Below are positions 52,096-64,000 of a stretch of DNA of 64,000 nucleotides, in pieces. Source of the stretch: Gliomastix tumulicola (lineage: Eukaryota; Ascomycota; Sordariomycetes; Hypocreales; Bionectriaceae); NCBI GenBank assembly GCA_001599755.1, contig BCHX01000001.1:682001-746000 (forward strand), written 5' to 3'. How positions within the stretch are numbered: the first letter of the stretch is position 1; each line of letters opens with the position of its first letter. The notes beneath the pieces are model-generated. The model did not search any database. It saw only the letters and a list, made by a program, of their open reading frames with translations, and was not told the origin of the DNA. Position numbers and translations under genes: made by a program.

Positions 52096-54459
52096 ATGAC
52101 GGCAGTCGCGAGCCCTCCGACTTTCCCAGCGATATCTCGTCCATCATGGGGGTCCATTGATGGTAGCGCACCAATGAACCCCGACGACGTCAGAGGCATG
52201 TTCGTTCCACAGCGGAAACCGCTATCGCGCACCAACTCGTCGTCCTCGGTCCAGTCGTCCGCCTCGTCCAACTCGTCGACCTCGACCGCCCTCACATCCA
52301 ACTCGCAGCTCAATCTCAATGGCGGCAGCGCCCCTCTGCCCTCCCCCAACGCCGAGCTGAACGGATGGTCCGCCGCCGCCAACGGCACCGCCGCACGCAA
52401 CAAGAGACCGCAGCCCAAGCCGCAGCAGCCGTGGCCGCCCCAGGCCGGCAGGGGGGACTTGGTGGTCGACTTCTCCAGGCCCGGCGGGCGCCCCAACGGC
52501 CTGGCTCACGGTATTCCCCTCCAGCCCAGTGCTCCGAACCAGATGCAGCCGCAGCAGCAGCAGCAGCAGCAGCAGATGAATGCACAGGGCATGATGGTGC
52601 GGCCGATGGGCCCCGAGCAGCTGCCTCCCGGGCAGCCCGTGCTCTACCTGCTCTCGCTCAACGGCACGTTTGAGCGCAAGACGATTGGCGTGCCCTTCGC
52701 GCCGGATAGCCTCCGCATCGGCCGCCAGACGAACCAAAAGACAGTTCCCACAGCGACCAACGGCTTCTTCGACAGCAAGGTACTGTCGCGGCAGCACGCA
52801 GAGGTCTACGCAGAGCGGAACGGCAAGATCTACATTCGCGATGTCAAGTCGTCAAACGGCACGTTCGTCAACGGCACGCGACTGTCTCAGGAGAACCGCG
52901 AGTCGGAGCCGCACGAGCTGCAGACCGGCGATCATCTCGAGCTTGGCATCGACATCGTGAGCGAGGATCAAAAGACGGTTGTCCACCACAAAGTCGCTGC
53001 CAAGGTCGAACACGCTGGATTTATGAGCTCCTCGAGCAACGTCATGGACATGAACTTTGGCGATTTGGATCCCGCCAACTCGGCCATGATGATGCCGAAT
53101 GGGCCGCTGCAGATGCGAGGCCGTGCTGGCAGCAACGCTTCGTTGGCCAGCAACGGGCGGATGATGGGGAATGGAGGCATGATGAACCCCCAGACGAACG
53201 GCATTCCCCAGCAGAGGCCATTCTTCCTCTCCCCCATCGCCACAGATCAGATACTGAAACGGCTGGCGGTAAGTGCCTCCACCATCAAACTGTATGTCGA
53301 CAACCACTAACACCTAAAACAGAACGAGATGCGCAGTGCACGCCTCCAAGCCCAAGACCTTGGCCGAACAAATCAATTCGTTAATACCCTCCTCTCCAAG
53401 AACGATGTCAAGGACCTCGAGAAGCCCGACATCCCCGAGCCCGTTGTCAAGTCGCAACCTATGGTAAACGGCAACGGCAACGGCCTTCCTTTCCGCCACG
53501 ACAACAAGGCTCGCTTCTCAGAGCCTCCTGCACCCCCTCCGCAGCAACCACTCCCCGAGAAGCCGGACACACCTGCGCTGAAGCGAATGCCCAGTGATCG
53601 GCCGAAGTCTGGTCCGCCTAATACGTCACCAGTCCGGCAGGAGAATCTCAGCCAGATCATTCAGCTCACCGAGGCTCTGAATAACGCCAAGCGCGATATT
53701 GATTCCCAGACAGCTCGAATGCGAGAGCTAGAGAGCATGCTACAGAAGGAACGGGAGGCACGTGAGCTGGCTGAGGACCTCGCCAAGAGGTTAGAAGAGT
53801 CCGCTAGCAGTCAGCCCAACGGCGTTGCAGCTCCCCCTGCCGCAAATGCCGCCATTGAGCCTACGCTTGATGGCCCGGATGACGAGAGCATCAGTGAGGA
53901 CGACGCAACTGTGATCGAGCCTGATGTGGCCGAGACAGAACCAGCCAAGGAGACTGCTATTGGTCTGCAATTCCGCATCGATACCATGGAGGATCAGATG
54001 ATATCACTCCGCGAGCAGATGGAGATGTGGAAGGCACGCTGCGAAGAAGCTGAGTCGGCGCGTGATGCTGACCGTAAGACGCTAGCCGAGATGGTTGTCC
54101 AGCTCAGGGCAGAGGAGGCGCGGAGGGTGTCTCGTGAACGACGATCAAGATCAAGGAGGAGGGCTGCCGAGGGCAGAGACAACACGACTGAGAGCGAGTC
54201 CCTCAGCTCGTCTGCTTCTGCCGACTCTCCTGTCCCCCAGGCAGATGGCTCTGGCTCCAGCGACGACACTCCGGACCAGCCGACGCTCTCCCGCGCCAAT
54301 ACCATCACCCCGTACTCGACCAACCAGGCCAGCAGACCCAGGCAGCACTTGGAGGCTTCGATTCCCTACGCCTCGGCCTTGGGTGTGGTCTTGATTGGTA
54401 TGGGTTTGATGGCATACATAAACGGCTGGCAAGGTCCGCCTTCACGGGTCGAACGATGA
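52096..54459 (+). CDS. FHA-domain, tail-anchored protein (SLMAP/PRO45/HAM-4 type, STRIPAK)
   Basis: Orthologue of animal SLMAP, yeast Far9/Far10 and the Sordaria PRO45 and Neurospora HAM-4 proteins, part of the STRIPAK phosphatase complex needed for hyphal fusion and fruiting. One intron (53269-53322); 769 residues. A Ser/Asn/Gln-rich N-terminus with a CAG-encoded Q8 run leads to the FHA domain: LRIGRQTNQK, FFDSKVLSRQHAEVY and IYIRDVKSSNGTFVNGTRLS with the phosphopeptide-binding Arg, Ser and His. After a disordered part comes a coiled coil (NNAKRDIDSQTARMRELESMLQKEREARELAEDL and a second one near ISLREQMEMWKARCEEAES). The last 30 residues hold a single helix (YASALGVVLIGMGLMAYI), the tail anchor to ER/nuclear membrane. 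Confidence 0.93.
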
Positions 54460-55871
54460 ACGACCCCAGATCTACGGTTTCTATGCGGCATCTTACAAGA
54501 TGCTTTCTTCTTCATTGAGCATACTTATAGTCTACGGCAAGCGCTGCTCCAGTTGTCCTTTCTCACGGTATATTTATACGACAAACAGAAGAGAATTGCT
54601 TCCAGCATCGACGAGACAAACGATGGTTTTTTCCCTTAACGAATCGACACATCATACCCAACCGGTCGGCTTTCTTTTCTCGGCTGTTTTTTCCTGATCT
54701 TGTTCCCTTTGTCGCACATTTCTTCTTCTAATTCTCGCACCGGCTGTCTTGACACACCGCCAACACCACCCCCCCCCCAGCAAGAGAAGACCTTTCTTCA
54801 TTCTCGAGCAATGTACCAATCATTCGAATCAAATCACGGCATGGTAACGACAAGGCAAAAGGGAAACCTGAGAAACAGACATGGCACCGGTCAATTTCCT
54901 TTGTTCTCTGACACAGGTACAGCCTATGGTTCGCAGGCACCTATTTTTGGCGTTACTTTTTTCCTTTCTTGCATTCATCCTTCGCTCTGCGCCTTGTTTC
55001 AGGACCACCTGGAGGAAAGACGACAGCGACGAGCCGGGGATTTTCCCCCGAGAATTATCATCTACGGATAAGACAAGACACAGACGGGATGATTGGATGA
55101 AAGAGGTGTTGTTGTATTTTTGGGTACCTACATGGGTGTATAGCAGGGCAATCGAATCCAATACAGAGATGATGTCTCGACAGTGGCGATGTTACCTAGG
55201 TATGCGATGTGGTGTGATGTGATGTGATGTGATGTGATGTGAATATGATGGTCACTATGATGGAGGATTTGTTTTGTATTCCGGGTCACGGTCGTACAGT
55301 GACTTAATGGAGTGTCGGAGCATTCTCTTTTGTGATCCGTAAGATGATGATTTTCCTGCGGTGTAACACGGATTCGTCATTGGTGCTCTCTGGCTTCCCG
55401 TTTTGAGGTGGAGGTGGATGCTGTTAACTTGAGTCCCGCCTACGTCGGATCTTCCACATTCGACGATGTGCAGATGGAAGACGACGCCGGCAAATGGCGA
55501 TTATCGCTCTACACGGACTGGTGCGACAAAGGAAGAATTAGGATTTCACATGACTTTGCTAAGGTCCTTTGATGAATTCGAGTGTCGACTGGACCAAAAA
55601 CCTCAATGTTGATAAAGTAGTATAGGGTAGCATGAAGTGGCTCGGGAAAGGACCTGCTTACTTAGTTTGTTCAACATACGATGCCCCACTCTTGAAGGTT
55701 GGATGAAGCCCAAATCACCAGTCACACGATATCGACTCTCCAACACCCTACCTGCAATTCGACATCCCAACAACCCCTCGCATCCTAGACGTTCGCAATC
55801 GCAGACGCCAGCACCGAGAACTCAGGGCCCCTACCCAATCGAACCACACCCCAGCAGAGGGGCACACGACC
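54460..55871. other. Intergenic region
   Basis: About 1.4 kb. Holds the 3' flank of the FHA gene, a C run near 54770 and the GTGAT microsatellite at 55212-55242. No gene supported. Confidence 0.4.
55212..55242 (+). repeat. (GTGAT)n microsatellite
   Basis: Six tandem copies of a pentanucleotide (GTGAT) preceding GAATATGATGG; likely variable between strains. Confidence 0.8.
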
Positions 55872-56301
55872 ATGCCCGCCTTCCAGAGCAACAAGTTCCG
55901 CTCGTCGGCCGAGGCGAGCCGCATCGCGACGCGCTACCGCTCCCTCATCAAGAAGCACCCCTTCCTGACCTTTGGCCTGCCCTTCCTCGGCGTCATCGTC
56001 GCGGGGTCGTTCGTGCTGACGCCCGCGACGGCGATCCGGTATGAGAAGCACGACAGGAAGGTGCGGCAGATGACCAAGGACGAGGAGCTCAACGTGCGGC
56101 GGGCGCCGAGGAAGGTCGATATGCGGGAGGAGTACTATGTGAGTGCAGGAAGGATTTCTGGCTTTGGGGGGGAGATAGTGAGGGAGAGAGAGAATGGTGT
56201 TACTGACTGGGCTGCAGAGACTGGCTGGGAGGGATCTGGAAGACTGGGAGCAGAAGCGGGTGGAGAGGTTGCCGGGCGAGAGCGATGGGATCCTGAGGTA
56301 G
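55872..56301 (+). CDS. COX16: Cytochrome c oxidase assembly protein Cox16
   Basis: Inner mitochondrial membrane protein that assists assembly of cytochrome oxidase, acting with Cox1 and Cox2 modules. One intron (56139-56217); 116 residues. Family marks: FQSNKFRSS at the N-terminus, a single membrane segment HPFLTFGLPFLGVIVAGSFVLTPATAIRYE (quoted in part: PFLGVIVAGSFVLTPATA), then KHDRKVRQMTKDEE and PRKVDMREEYY. The second exon restores RLAGRDLEDWEQKRVERLPGE, the conserved end. Reading through the intron would lose this motif, so the intron is well supported. Confidence 0.96.
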
Positions 56302-59300
56302 CGGGCGCTTACCCCTCGTATCCTGATACTGTGGGAGAGAGCGAAAAAAGGGGGAGAGATCCGAAGAGCCGACCGATTCGATCGATCTGAATAGCTTCGT
56401 TTTTGGCCGACCTTGTCATCGAGATCGCGACTGGACACGAAACGCAGCATACGATGGTCAGCCAGCCACAAGATATCGGGGCTTGCCGTGCCTGGAAGGA
56501 TCTTCGAAGAGCTCGGGCACGACGGCGAAACATACATATGCATGTCGTGGACCAGCTCATCATGCCCACGACAGTCACCTCAGGCATCACTGCCTATGTA
56601 CACTCCCGGCGTTGGGAAACCTTTCTTCCCTTCCCGCCTTGTTTCTACTACTTACTAGCTTGTTCGTTGGTCTTCTTGTTTCGTATTATTGGAACCCTCT
56701 ACATCATGTTGACTCGGGATGAGCTCACGGGACCGCGGGAATGGGCGGTCAGGTCATTGCTTCTTGTGTTTGATAGGCGTAGTCTTTTTCTAAGCCTGGT
56801 AAGGCGATAATATGATCATTTCGATCGGGAGGTTAGACTGCCCGGACAGCGCATCGAGATCACTTCCTCTGGCCGAGATCTACGAGCCAATTGGAAGAAC
56901 TACATCCAACTGAGACATGACTACTACTATGTGATTCCTAGCGGGCGTACCGTACGTCTCAGTCGGGACAGCTCACTACTTTTCTTCTTTGCCTTTGCCA
57001 CCTAGGCCTAAGTCCTTGTTGGGGGGTGGGCCGAAGAAGGAAGGCCGATCTTGGGTTACCCTTTTGCACAGCTTGCGCTGCGCTGAAGTGGTTGGGTGAA
57101 ACATCACGTCAGGGATGAAACGTGCACCTTTTCGTCTCGTCATCACCCGTCCATCATTCGTGCTCTTTCTTGTCTCTACGCGCGGGAAAAAACGGGCTTC
57201 GTGAATGTCTTGGATGGTGATAAGAAAAGGCCGACGTCACGGGACGTCACGGATTGGCATTCAGGTCTGGTGATGTGCGGCCCCCCCCCCCTTCACGCAA
57301 ATGAGGCCAGCCCATGTTCCGATGGGCATTTTTGCAGCGCAGTCACTGGTGTAGATACGCAGCAGGCAATTTAGAGGGCGGGGGAAACTAGAGCTGCTGA
57401 TGGGTTGAGGTAGCGCCGTCCAAAGCTGGGGTTACCAAGTTACGTCAACTGCCATTGTTTTGCACAGACGATCCTCAGTACCAATGGCAGTCCGGCCTGT
57501 ACTTAGGCCTCATAGTTCATGATCGACCAGCAGTAGTCGGCGCGCCCTCGACACAAACCGTCCCTCGTTTCGGCCGCCGTCCATTAGCACCGACCGACCT
57601 GGTCCCCCCTTCTAGCACCGCTCCTCGCTCTCTCCCTTTACCAGATCGGCCGATCTCCGCCCCCAAAGGCGTCTTGCCTTTTTGCTGCGCTGGCCGACCC
57701 TCAAAAGCAGGATCGGCGGGTGCTAGTCGCAAGCGCTGATGTCAAGAACACGTAAATGCGCATTCGTCACAGACACCAAGGCTCCGCCCAGTCAGTCTTG
57801 TCTCGTACGAGATAGCGACCTTCATACTAATTAATGGTGGTGGTGGTGTGCGGGGGAGGAGCCAATGAGGAGGTTGGGCGAGGACCGGAGCTACGAGTTT
57901 AGGTCCCCTTTGTCCTTTACTTAGTGGTTGCCTTCTTCTACCTCTACTCCTCGTCACCTCGATCTCGTGATGGCCACTGGCGTCTGAGCTTGAAACAAAG
58001 TTTCTGCGTGCCTCGGGAAGCCGTAGTGGTTGGTGCCTGAACCTGAGTAGCACTTTTGAGAAAGGCTCAGTCAGATACGGATAGTCTCTGGACCGGCCGG
58101 AAAGACGGATGATGGAAAACTCAATATGAGGTGAGTGCTGCTGATAAGGGGCGGATGCGAAGGCAAAAAAGTTGGATCCGGGGAGGACTGCAAGCTTCAC
58201 CCGAACGTGCTGATCGCCCGTTTCACATTTCTACGCCTCCTTTTTGGGTCTGTAATATATATTTTGGTTGTCACACAGCACAGCACGTCGGAGAGCGTTG
58301 CGTGGATCTGCTTACCTACGCAGAGCCCGCCCCGGAAGGGGGCACTTTGGTGATGACTCGTGGATGTTTTGCCACATGGCTTGCGACTAAGAAAGAAAGA
58401 GGGTGGAGGGCTTTTCCCTCTCTCTCATGCAGGAGGTTGTTTTGGGCATTGAAAGGAAGGGATGGAGGGGGGGTAAGTGGGCAGTGAGGAGTTGAGGGAC
58501 GCCGGGAGCAGGGGAATCCGCCCGCGGAAGTTTGAGTGCTTGTTGGATGCAATCAATGTATGTCAGCCTGCGAAAGGTAAAAATAAAGAGCATCAGTGTG
58601 AGACGGTATCTGGCGTAGCCAAGTTGGAGACTGGGTGAATTATTAGGTAAGGTGATCACAGTAGCAGTGAGGAGAAAAGGGCCGCCCGCCCCCTGTGAGG
58701 AGTTCGCCTTGGCGAGAGGGCCTGGCTCGAAATGGGAAACCTCGGATACTCGAGGATCATTGGCCAGATCTCGAGATGGTGTGTGTGGGCGGGCGAAAAG
58801 CTTCCTGCTGCTGCGTTGGCCCGGCCTGTGACGAGGCCAAACCATTGAGTTGGCTGGCGCGCACGCCCGTCCATCTGGAGCGGAGCTATTCAGGAGCAGG
58901 TTCTAGATAGTCAGCAATAGCGAGAACCTTCTCAAAGCCCGTTTTCTCTCTGTTCTCTGCTGGTCTCTACTCGTACTCCGTCTGGGCGGTGTTTCATGGG
59001 CAGGAGAGGGCCAGAACGTGTCGCAAAGTCCGCCTCCAGAACGGGGGGGGCAGCGGTATCTGGCGATTGCATCGGCACCGAGCTGATCTGACTACGACGA
59101 GGTCTGGCCCTCGGACTTTACGCCAATGTCTCTCAGCACATCGGGGCCCAGACCTATTCCTTCCTTGACCTCCCCTGAAGGCGCTCATCCTGATACATTT
59201 CTTACACGTCCAGGCCTCATCATCTTGTCTTACGACAGCCGGGCTTAAAGTCTCGTCCGTGTGGGAAGGGAGGAATAGCACTGGATCTGGATATCGGGGA

Positions 59301-60504
59301 TTCTGGAGGGGGAATATCCCGATCAAGTACGAAGCAGCGCGAGAGGAACGGCCTTCTTGTCCCCACCTGCACTAATCTGGTACCTGCATTTCAAATCGTG
59401 CCCGTGACTGGCCCTGTGACCAGTGTGTTCGAGCTGCCGTCTGACCCGTACGCTGTTGCTGCTGCTCTCTCTAGCTCCGAGGTGAGATTTTGGGGCTCTT
59501 GGTCACTGCCGGTTGGTTGCTCTGTGTGTCACATACACCCACACTGCTTCTCGGCTCCTCTGGGCTTTCGCTGCTACTCCGTTCATGGCGCCCGAAATCT
59601 CATACGGTCGGGCATGTTAGAGGTTACGTATCCGCGGTTTCGAGCTCCCCTCTTTTTACGAGGAAAAACGTGGGCTGGTAAACGCGGCTGGCGACACCAC
59701 TTTGTTGGGACGGCGGGCAATCACCAGCCCAGCCCAGCCCTGTCGTGCCGTGCCTGGGCAACAGAGGGCACATCTAAACCGAAGGAATAGCTTCAAATTC
59801 TGGGCCATTTATTTAGTTTCCGCACACACCCCCTCCCGGTACCGACGAACGAGGCTGACGATGACTCCTCTCCGATGCGCTGGTAGGACCAGGCCACGGC
59901 TGTCAGGGTTCCAGGGATCACAGTACCTACTTAAGTAGACAAGGGGGAGTTAGAGGACGACGGCCAGGCAACACAGGGGTCTAGGGTCCAGATGGGCTCA
60001 GCCCTCTCGATGACGCGGGAGGGAAAATCAAAATAAGAAAATCAAATCTGCAATCTCGCGCCCGGTCTGGCCCGTCCGTCCGTCCGTCGGGCTTCAAGGC
60101 GTGTGTCAAATTAATATTACGAGCATGTATTCACCGCGCGGGTGCGTGCGTGCAGAATATGTCACTCAAATTGGGCGGTGGCTTGGGAAGCCTCTTTTTT
60201 TCTTTCAGCTTCTGGGATCCCGGCGGTCTAGATGCATGATTGCTCCCCCCCTCGCTCGCAGTGGCATTTTGCTCAGGAGGTTTCCAAATGAGACATGACT
60301 GTGATTTGGCTTGAAATGGGGATTGTGGCAAATGAAGGGCGGTGGGCGACGGAATGCATTTGCCTTTCAAGATGGATGGATGCAACTGTATGCAGGTACG
60401 CATCCGGATATCTCCCCATCCCATCGTCCAGATGACTCCTTTGGGTCACTTGGGGAATCCGTATCTAATTTGCATTGCCAGCCTGGCGTGATGTCTGGTC
60501 TGTT

Positions 60505-60531
60505 GGGGGGAGGGAGGGGGGGGGGGGGGGG
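60505..60531 (+). repeat. Poly-G tract
   Basis: G6-A-G3-A-G16 on the plus strand; a strong quadruplex-forming sequence and a likely sequencing-difficult site. Confidence 0.7.
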
Positions 60532-61419
60532 CACGGATGCCTGCTGGTGACTCTTGATAGCACACTGAACTGCAAGCTACTTACTATTCACTAGGGACCT
60601 TGGTGGATGATCGTCACAGGCAGGCAGACAGGCAGGCATCGATATGGGCATTGGGTGAGACATGGATGCCTGTGCTGCTGCGTTTTTTGATGAATCCGAA
60701 CACAGTGACTCAGGTACACCGCCAGGTACACCCGGCCTTTTCCATTCCTCGTGTTCCCCTGTCTCACTTTTCTCGAGAAATGCTCAATTAACGCGGTGGA
60801 CGCGTGAAATTCAGAGTCAGCTGAATGCATCCACGATTCACGCGTGTCGTCGGGTCGCAGACGAGGAAAAAAAAAATAATTCTTGTGATTTTCTTCGGAA
60901 ATGATGGTCTCGTCTCCTCCCTTCGAGACGTCATGGACTCGACCGAGCGATTCCCGTAGCTCAACACCCAGTATTTTTTTTTGGGCGTGCTCGCCCAGCG
61001 CTGAACAAACAGGTTACGTGCGGGGGAAGACCTTGTTCTGGACGAGGACCGGCGTCAACAGCCCAGGCAAAGTTTGGCAGGCCAGGGGTGTGTGTCTATA
61101 GCCTAAGGCTGGCTGGCTGGCCCTCTGGCAGAGGGTAGAGAAGGGGATTGGTGCGATTTGCAATCCAAAGGCATTGAAGCATCAATTTTACACGTGGCCG
61201 TAATCTTGTTCCTGAATTGAGTAAGGGAAAGACGTGTGTTCCTGGATTGAGACGACTCTCCCCTTCATTCCAATATGGGCTGGCCTGCATGCATGCACTT
61301 CTCAGTCTCTCATAAGCGAGAGCGAAATATGGGCTCCCACGCCAGAGGCGGCCGCTGCGGCGCCGCGTTCTAGGCGGGGAGGAGTGCAAGTCATCAGATG
61401 AGTGAGACGGGCTGAGACA

Positions 61420-61445
61420 AAGAGAGAGAGAGAGCGAGAGAGAGC
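61420..61445 (+). repeat. (AG)n microsatellite
   Basis: About 26 nt of AG dinucleotides interrupted once by CG. Confidence 0.7.
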
Positions 61446-62201
61446 AAAAAAAGAGCGACGGAGGGGGGTGTGGACTGCACAGCACACAGCAGTTCCCACC
61501 GGTGACTCTCCTCTAAGGGCACTCCCCCTGCCCACCCTTGCCGAGAGCCCAGAACCAAGGCACCAGAGACACCGTTCAGCCAGGAACAGGAACAAGAGAC
61601 AGCACTCGGCCAGGGCCAGGAACCCGGGCAAAGCAGGAAGAGACGGGCTGAAAGCGTCACTCCGCATACTCCCCCCTTCGCAATCGGCACCGGGCGGCCG
61701 TGGGTTTTCTTTGCCTGGCCTGGGGGTGTGTGTGCTCTTTCTCGTGATAAAGCTTATGATCATCTTGGGGCCGTGGGGCGTGCAGCTCGCTCTCGTGGTC
61801 AGAGGGAGGGGGGGGGGCCTTGGCTGGGCCTGGGATTATACGTACCACACACACGCACGCACTCTCACGCACACTCGGACATCGTGGGTGGGATGAGAGT
61901 ATAATAGATTTGGCATGCCCCCATTCCCGAACCAAGCTTGGCCTCTCTCTCCTCCGATCTGCTCTGTACCATTACATATAGGATCTTCATCCAACACGAG
62001 AGGGTCTACTCCTCACTACTACTCGTATTCCCTTTTAATACTTACATCACCACCTCCCACTAATACCACCACCTACTTCTTCTCGACATCGACCTCGGTC
62101 TACCCGCTTTACACCAAAACGCCATATATCATCCCAGTTACACAGAAAGTGTACCACACCAAAACCCCCCTATACTCTATCAGCACAACAGGACAGCCAC
62201 G

Positions 62202-63128
62202 ATGCACGTCCTCGGCCACAGCTTCTCCCAGAAGCGCAAGAGCACCAAGCGTCCCCGGGACCTGCACATCCGCAAGATCTCCTTCTCGGGCTCCTCCCTC
62301 TCCGACGGCTCGCTCTCCTCCTCGACATCGACAGTCTCCGCCTACACCGCACTGCCCACGCCGCCGCCGCCGCAGCTGCAGCAGCTGCAGCAGCAGCAGC
62401 ACCACATGACCTCGCCGAGCCAGACGGCAGCACCTCTCCGGCTGCACGAGCGGCCCTTCAAGAGCAGCCGCAGCCCGTCGACGGGCCGCACGACGACGAC
62501 CTTCTATGACGACACGGCCGTCAGCGACGAGGACGACGAGGACCTGCACTACTCCTACTATTATGATGGTAGCAGCGGCGGCAAGAATATGGACGACGCC
62601 GGCAGCATCCTCGAGGTCGAGGGCACGCAGTTCCACATGGAGCTGCCGCCGCACGCGGAGCACATCGAGACGGACACGCCGCAGGCCGCCGACCAGTGCG
62701 AGCCGGCCGACTACTTCTTCTTCCAGCACGTCGTCAGCAAGCGGCCGCCGATGCCGGGCTCGCGCTGGTCCGAGTCGACCATCCAGACGCTCAACGAGGA
62801 GGACATGACGCCCAGCACGGCCCAGCCCACGCCCATCTGTGATGAGGGCGACTACGACCTGGAGGAGGACGACGAGGACGACGACGACGACAGCAGCATC
62901 GACGAGCCGCTCGAGATGCAGGCCACTCAGGTGCGCATCGAGGCGCTGCCCAACTTCAGCCACAAGTACCAGCGGACCGTCTCGGCGCCCGAGGCTCGCC
63001 GGCCCCCGATGAGGACCATGGACAGCGTGGATGACTTCATCAAGAGGGGCGGGTGGAAGCGGAGGGGCATCGTCTTCGACCGGAGGGAGGTCGGCATGAG
63101 GGACTCGGACTGCTTCACTGTCATTTGA
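62202..63128 (+). CDS. Hypothetical acidic, low-complexity protein, 308 residues
   Basis: I do not recognise a domain. One exon with strong GC-rich codon use and a good start (ACGATGC). The N-terminus is basic (HSFSQKRKSTKRPRDLHIRK, a possible nuclear localisation signal) followed by Ser- and Gln-rich stretches, a DEDDED run, a YSYYYDG segment and a long acidic run (DLEEDDEDDDDDSS). The C-terminus, SVDDFIKRGGWKRRGIVFDRRE, looks the most constrained and could bind a partner. The long non-coding region upstream suggests complex control, as for regulators, but this is inference. Confidence 0.65.
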   Translation: MHVLGHSFSQKRKSTKRPRDLHIRKISFSGSSLSDGSLSSSTSTVSAYTALPTPPPPQLQQLQQQQHHMTSPSQTAAPLRLHERPFKSSRSPSTGRTTTTFYDDTAVSDEDDEDLHYSYYYDGSSGGKNMDDAGSILEVEGTQFHMELPPHAEHIETDTPQAADQCEPADYFFFQHVVSKRPPMPGSRWSESTIQTLNEEDMTPSTAQPTPICDEGDYDLEEDDEDDDDDSSIDEPLEMQATQVRIEALPNFSHKYQRTVSAPEARRPPMRTMDSVDDFIKRGGWKRRGIVFDRREVGMRDSDCFTVI

Positions 63129-64000
63129 AGCCCTTACCCTCACGACATCATCATCATCATCATCATCATCATCAACATACACGACAACGCATCACCCATA
63201 TCTTTCCTTACGCATACACACACACATTCTCTCTTCCTTCTTCTCATGTCTTTTCTTATTTCCTTAGCGATGGACTGTACAACACATTGGGATCACGACA
63301 CTCATGACTACGGGGTTTCAAAAATGGCTTTACTGGGAATGGGGGGGATTCACAACATCATTATACCACAACCACCTTGACGTGGGAGCATCTGCTTTTT
63401 CCTTCTTCATCTTTCTTCTCTCATCAGCTGGACCTGGAACATCATATTTTCCTAATTACGTCTTTATTCCTTGATACCAATATACCTTAGCTACCATAGC
63501 TCACTCTCAAATTCCATAACGTCTTCACACAAACCATCTCTATGATCTCATCCGATCTCATCTGAACTTCTCAAACAAACGCCCCCGAAACGTGAAACGG
63601 AACCCATGGGCCAAGAAAAGACTGCCAAAACCGGTTTGACAACGGCCTCGGGGCCAAGACCCGTGTCCGGTCGTATCGTAGCTCCGCCCACCGAGCGCCC
63701 ATATACGAACTCCGATAGGTAGCAAAGGAAATAAAAGAGAGCCAAAAAAAAAAAAAAAGAGAAGCGTCATCGTTCCCACCGAGATTGAGGCGCGGCATGT
63801 TCGGCACCCGCTAGCAAGATTCCCCTCCGCCAAGGCGATCCGTCTCGAGTTCTTTGTATGAGTGTGTGTCCTTTGCAGCTGAGAATCGAACCATTTCGGA
63901 GTTTACGAGGCGGGACCCTAAGATCTAACAAAGAAGGCAATCAGAGGGAAAAAAAAAAAAAACCTTTCATCTGGTCGGGCTGAGCAATGTCCGACAGCGA
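63129..64000. other. Right-edge intergenic region
   Basis: 3' flank of the orphan gene with a CAT trinucleotide repeat at 63146-63174, A runs at 63745-63760 and 63949-63962, and no supported gene. An ATG at 63987 and open minus-strand frames from the edge are too short to judge. Confidence 0.4.
63146..63174 (+). repeat. (CAT)n microsatellite
   Basis: Nine to ten tandem CAT units just after the stop codon at 63128. Confidence 0.8.

Larger units (their letters stand above)
56302..62201. other. Gene-poor region of about 5.9 kb
   Basis: No open frame here has recognisable domains, and none exceeds about 165 codons. Base composition is normal with plenty of CpG, so it is not RIP-mutated transposon DNA. 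Homopolymer and simple repeats are scattered: C11 at 57281-57291, a G-rich tract at 60505-60531, CAGG repeats near 60620-60640 and an AG repeat near 61420-61445. The last 250 bp are pyrimidine- and CA-rich and look like a promoter/leader. It could be a long regulatory region or hold non-coding RNA. Confidence 0.5.

Noticed and set aside
57110..57170. GTGATGA, CTGA and GTGATGT in snoRNA-like order on the minus strand
   Set aside because: No closing box D within 100 nt and no stem.
59125..59225. Minus-strand ATGATGA followed about 85 nt later by CTGA, like a box C/D snoRNA
   Set aside because: No terminal stem, no D' box and no rRNA-complementary guide; the two short boxes alone occur by chance.
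62109..63182. 357-codon minus-strand frame opposite the acidic orphan gene
   Set aside because: Its Val/Leu/Arg-rich repeats mirror the Asp/Glu codons of the plus strand; the plus strand has the promoter-like upstream region.
63870..63895. GGTTCGATTC on the minus strand, like a tRNA T-arm
   Set aside because: The flanking bases do not pair as a T stem and no acceptor or D arm can be built.
63810..64000. Possible 3' end of a minus-strand gene or an ATG at 63987 opening a plus-strand gene
   Set aside because: More than one frame is open over this short GC-rich piece and the ATG is followed by just 11 bases; it cannot be judged.

Overview
This is a stretch of chromosome from a filamentous ascomycete (Pezizomycotina, probably a Sordariomycete). 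Most genes are split by 48-90 nt introns with GT..AG borders and RCTRAC-like branch points. The genes are typically fungal: a CDR-type ABC transporter, a DUF3433 membrane protein, Zn2Cys6 regulators, a SLMAP/PRO45-type FHA protein and a metacaspase. One transposon carries the CpA-to-TpA signature of repeat-induced point mutation (RIP). I cannot name the species.

Layout. 0-7.2 kb: a Zn2Cys6 regulator (minus strand, running off the left edge) diverges from a full-size PDR-type ABC transporter. 7.4-14.4 kb: homoserine dehydrogenase, an epimerase relic, a sugar transporter, an O-methyltransferase and a BTB protein. 15.4-23.5 kb: a small orphan gene, a relic of a Zn2Cys6 regulator, a GH35-like/DUF5597 glycosidase and a 1338-residue DUF3433 protein. 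24.2-26.9 kb: a dead 2.74-kb Fot1/pogo-like element with 111-bp terminal inverted repeats and a TA target duplication. 28.8-36 kb: aldoxime dehydratase, metacaspase and a WW protein. 36.9-45.3 kb: a Yju2-type splicing factor with an apparent frameshift, a bacterial-type pectate lyase with eight exons, homocysteine S-methyltransferase, a Tda3-like FAD oxidoreductase and an SDR. 45.3-46.1 kb: what looks like a spliced non-coding gene on the minus strand with one box C/D snoRNA in each of two introns. 46.8-56.3 kb: conserved housekeeping genes (NC2-beta/Dr1, an Hst2-type sirtuin, Mgr2/Romo1, a SLMAP-type FHA protein, Cox16). 56.3-62.2 kb: almost 6 kb with no recognisable gene, then an acidic orphan protein.

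Most genes are independent units. The clearest functional pairing is the divergent regulator/ABC transporter pair. Homoserine dehydrogenase and homocysteine S-methyltransferase both belong to methionine metabolism but lie 33 kb apart, so they are not a cluster. I see no secondary-metabolite core enzyme. The least expected signal is the pair of intronic C/D snoRNA candidates. One has a guide complementary to 18S rRNA over 15 nt, and the same guide could also pair with U6 snRNA.
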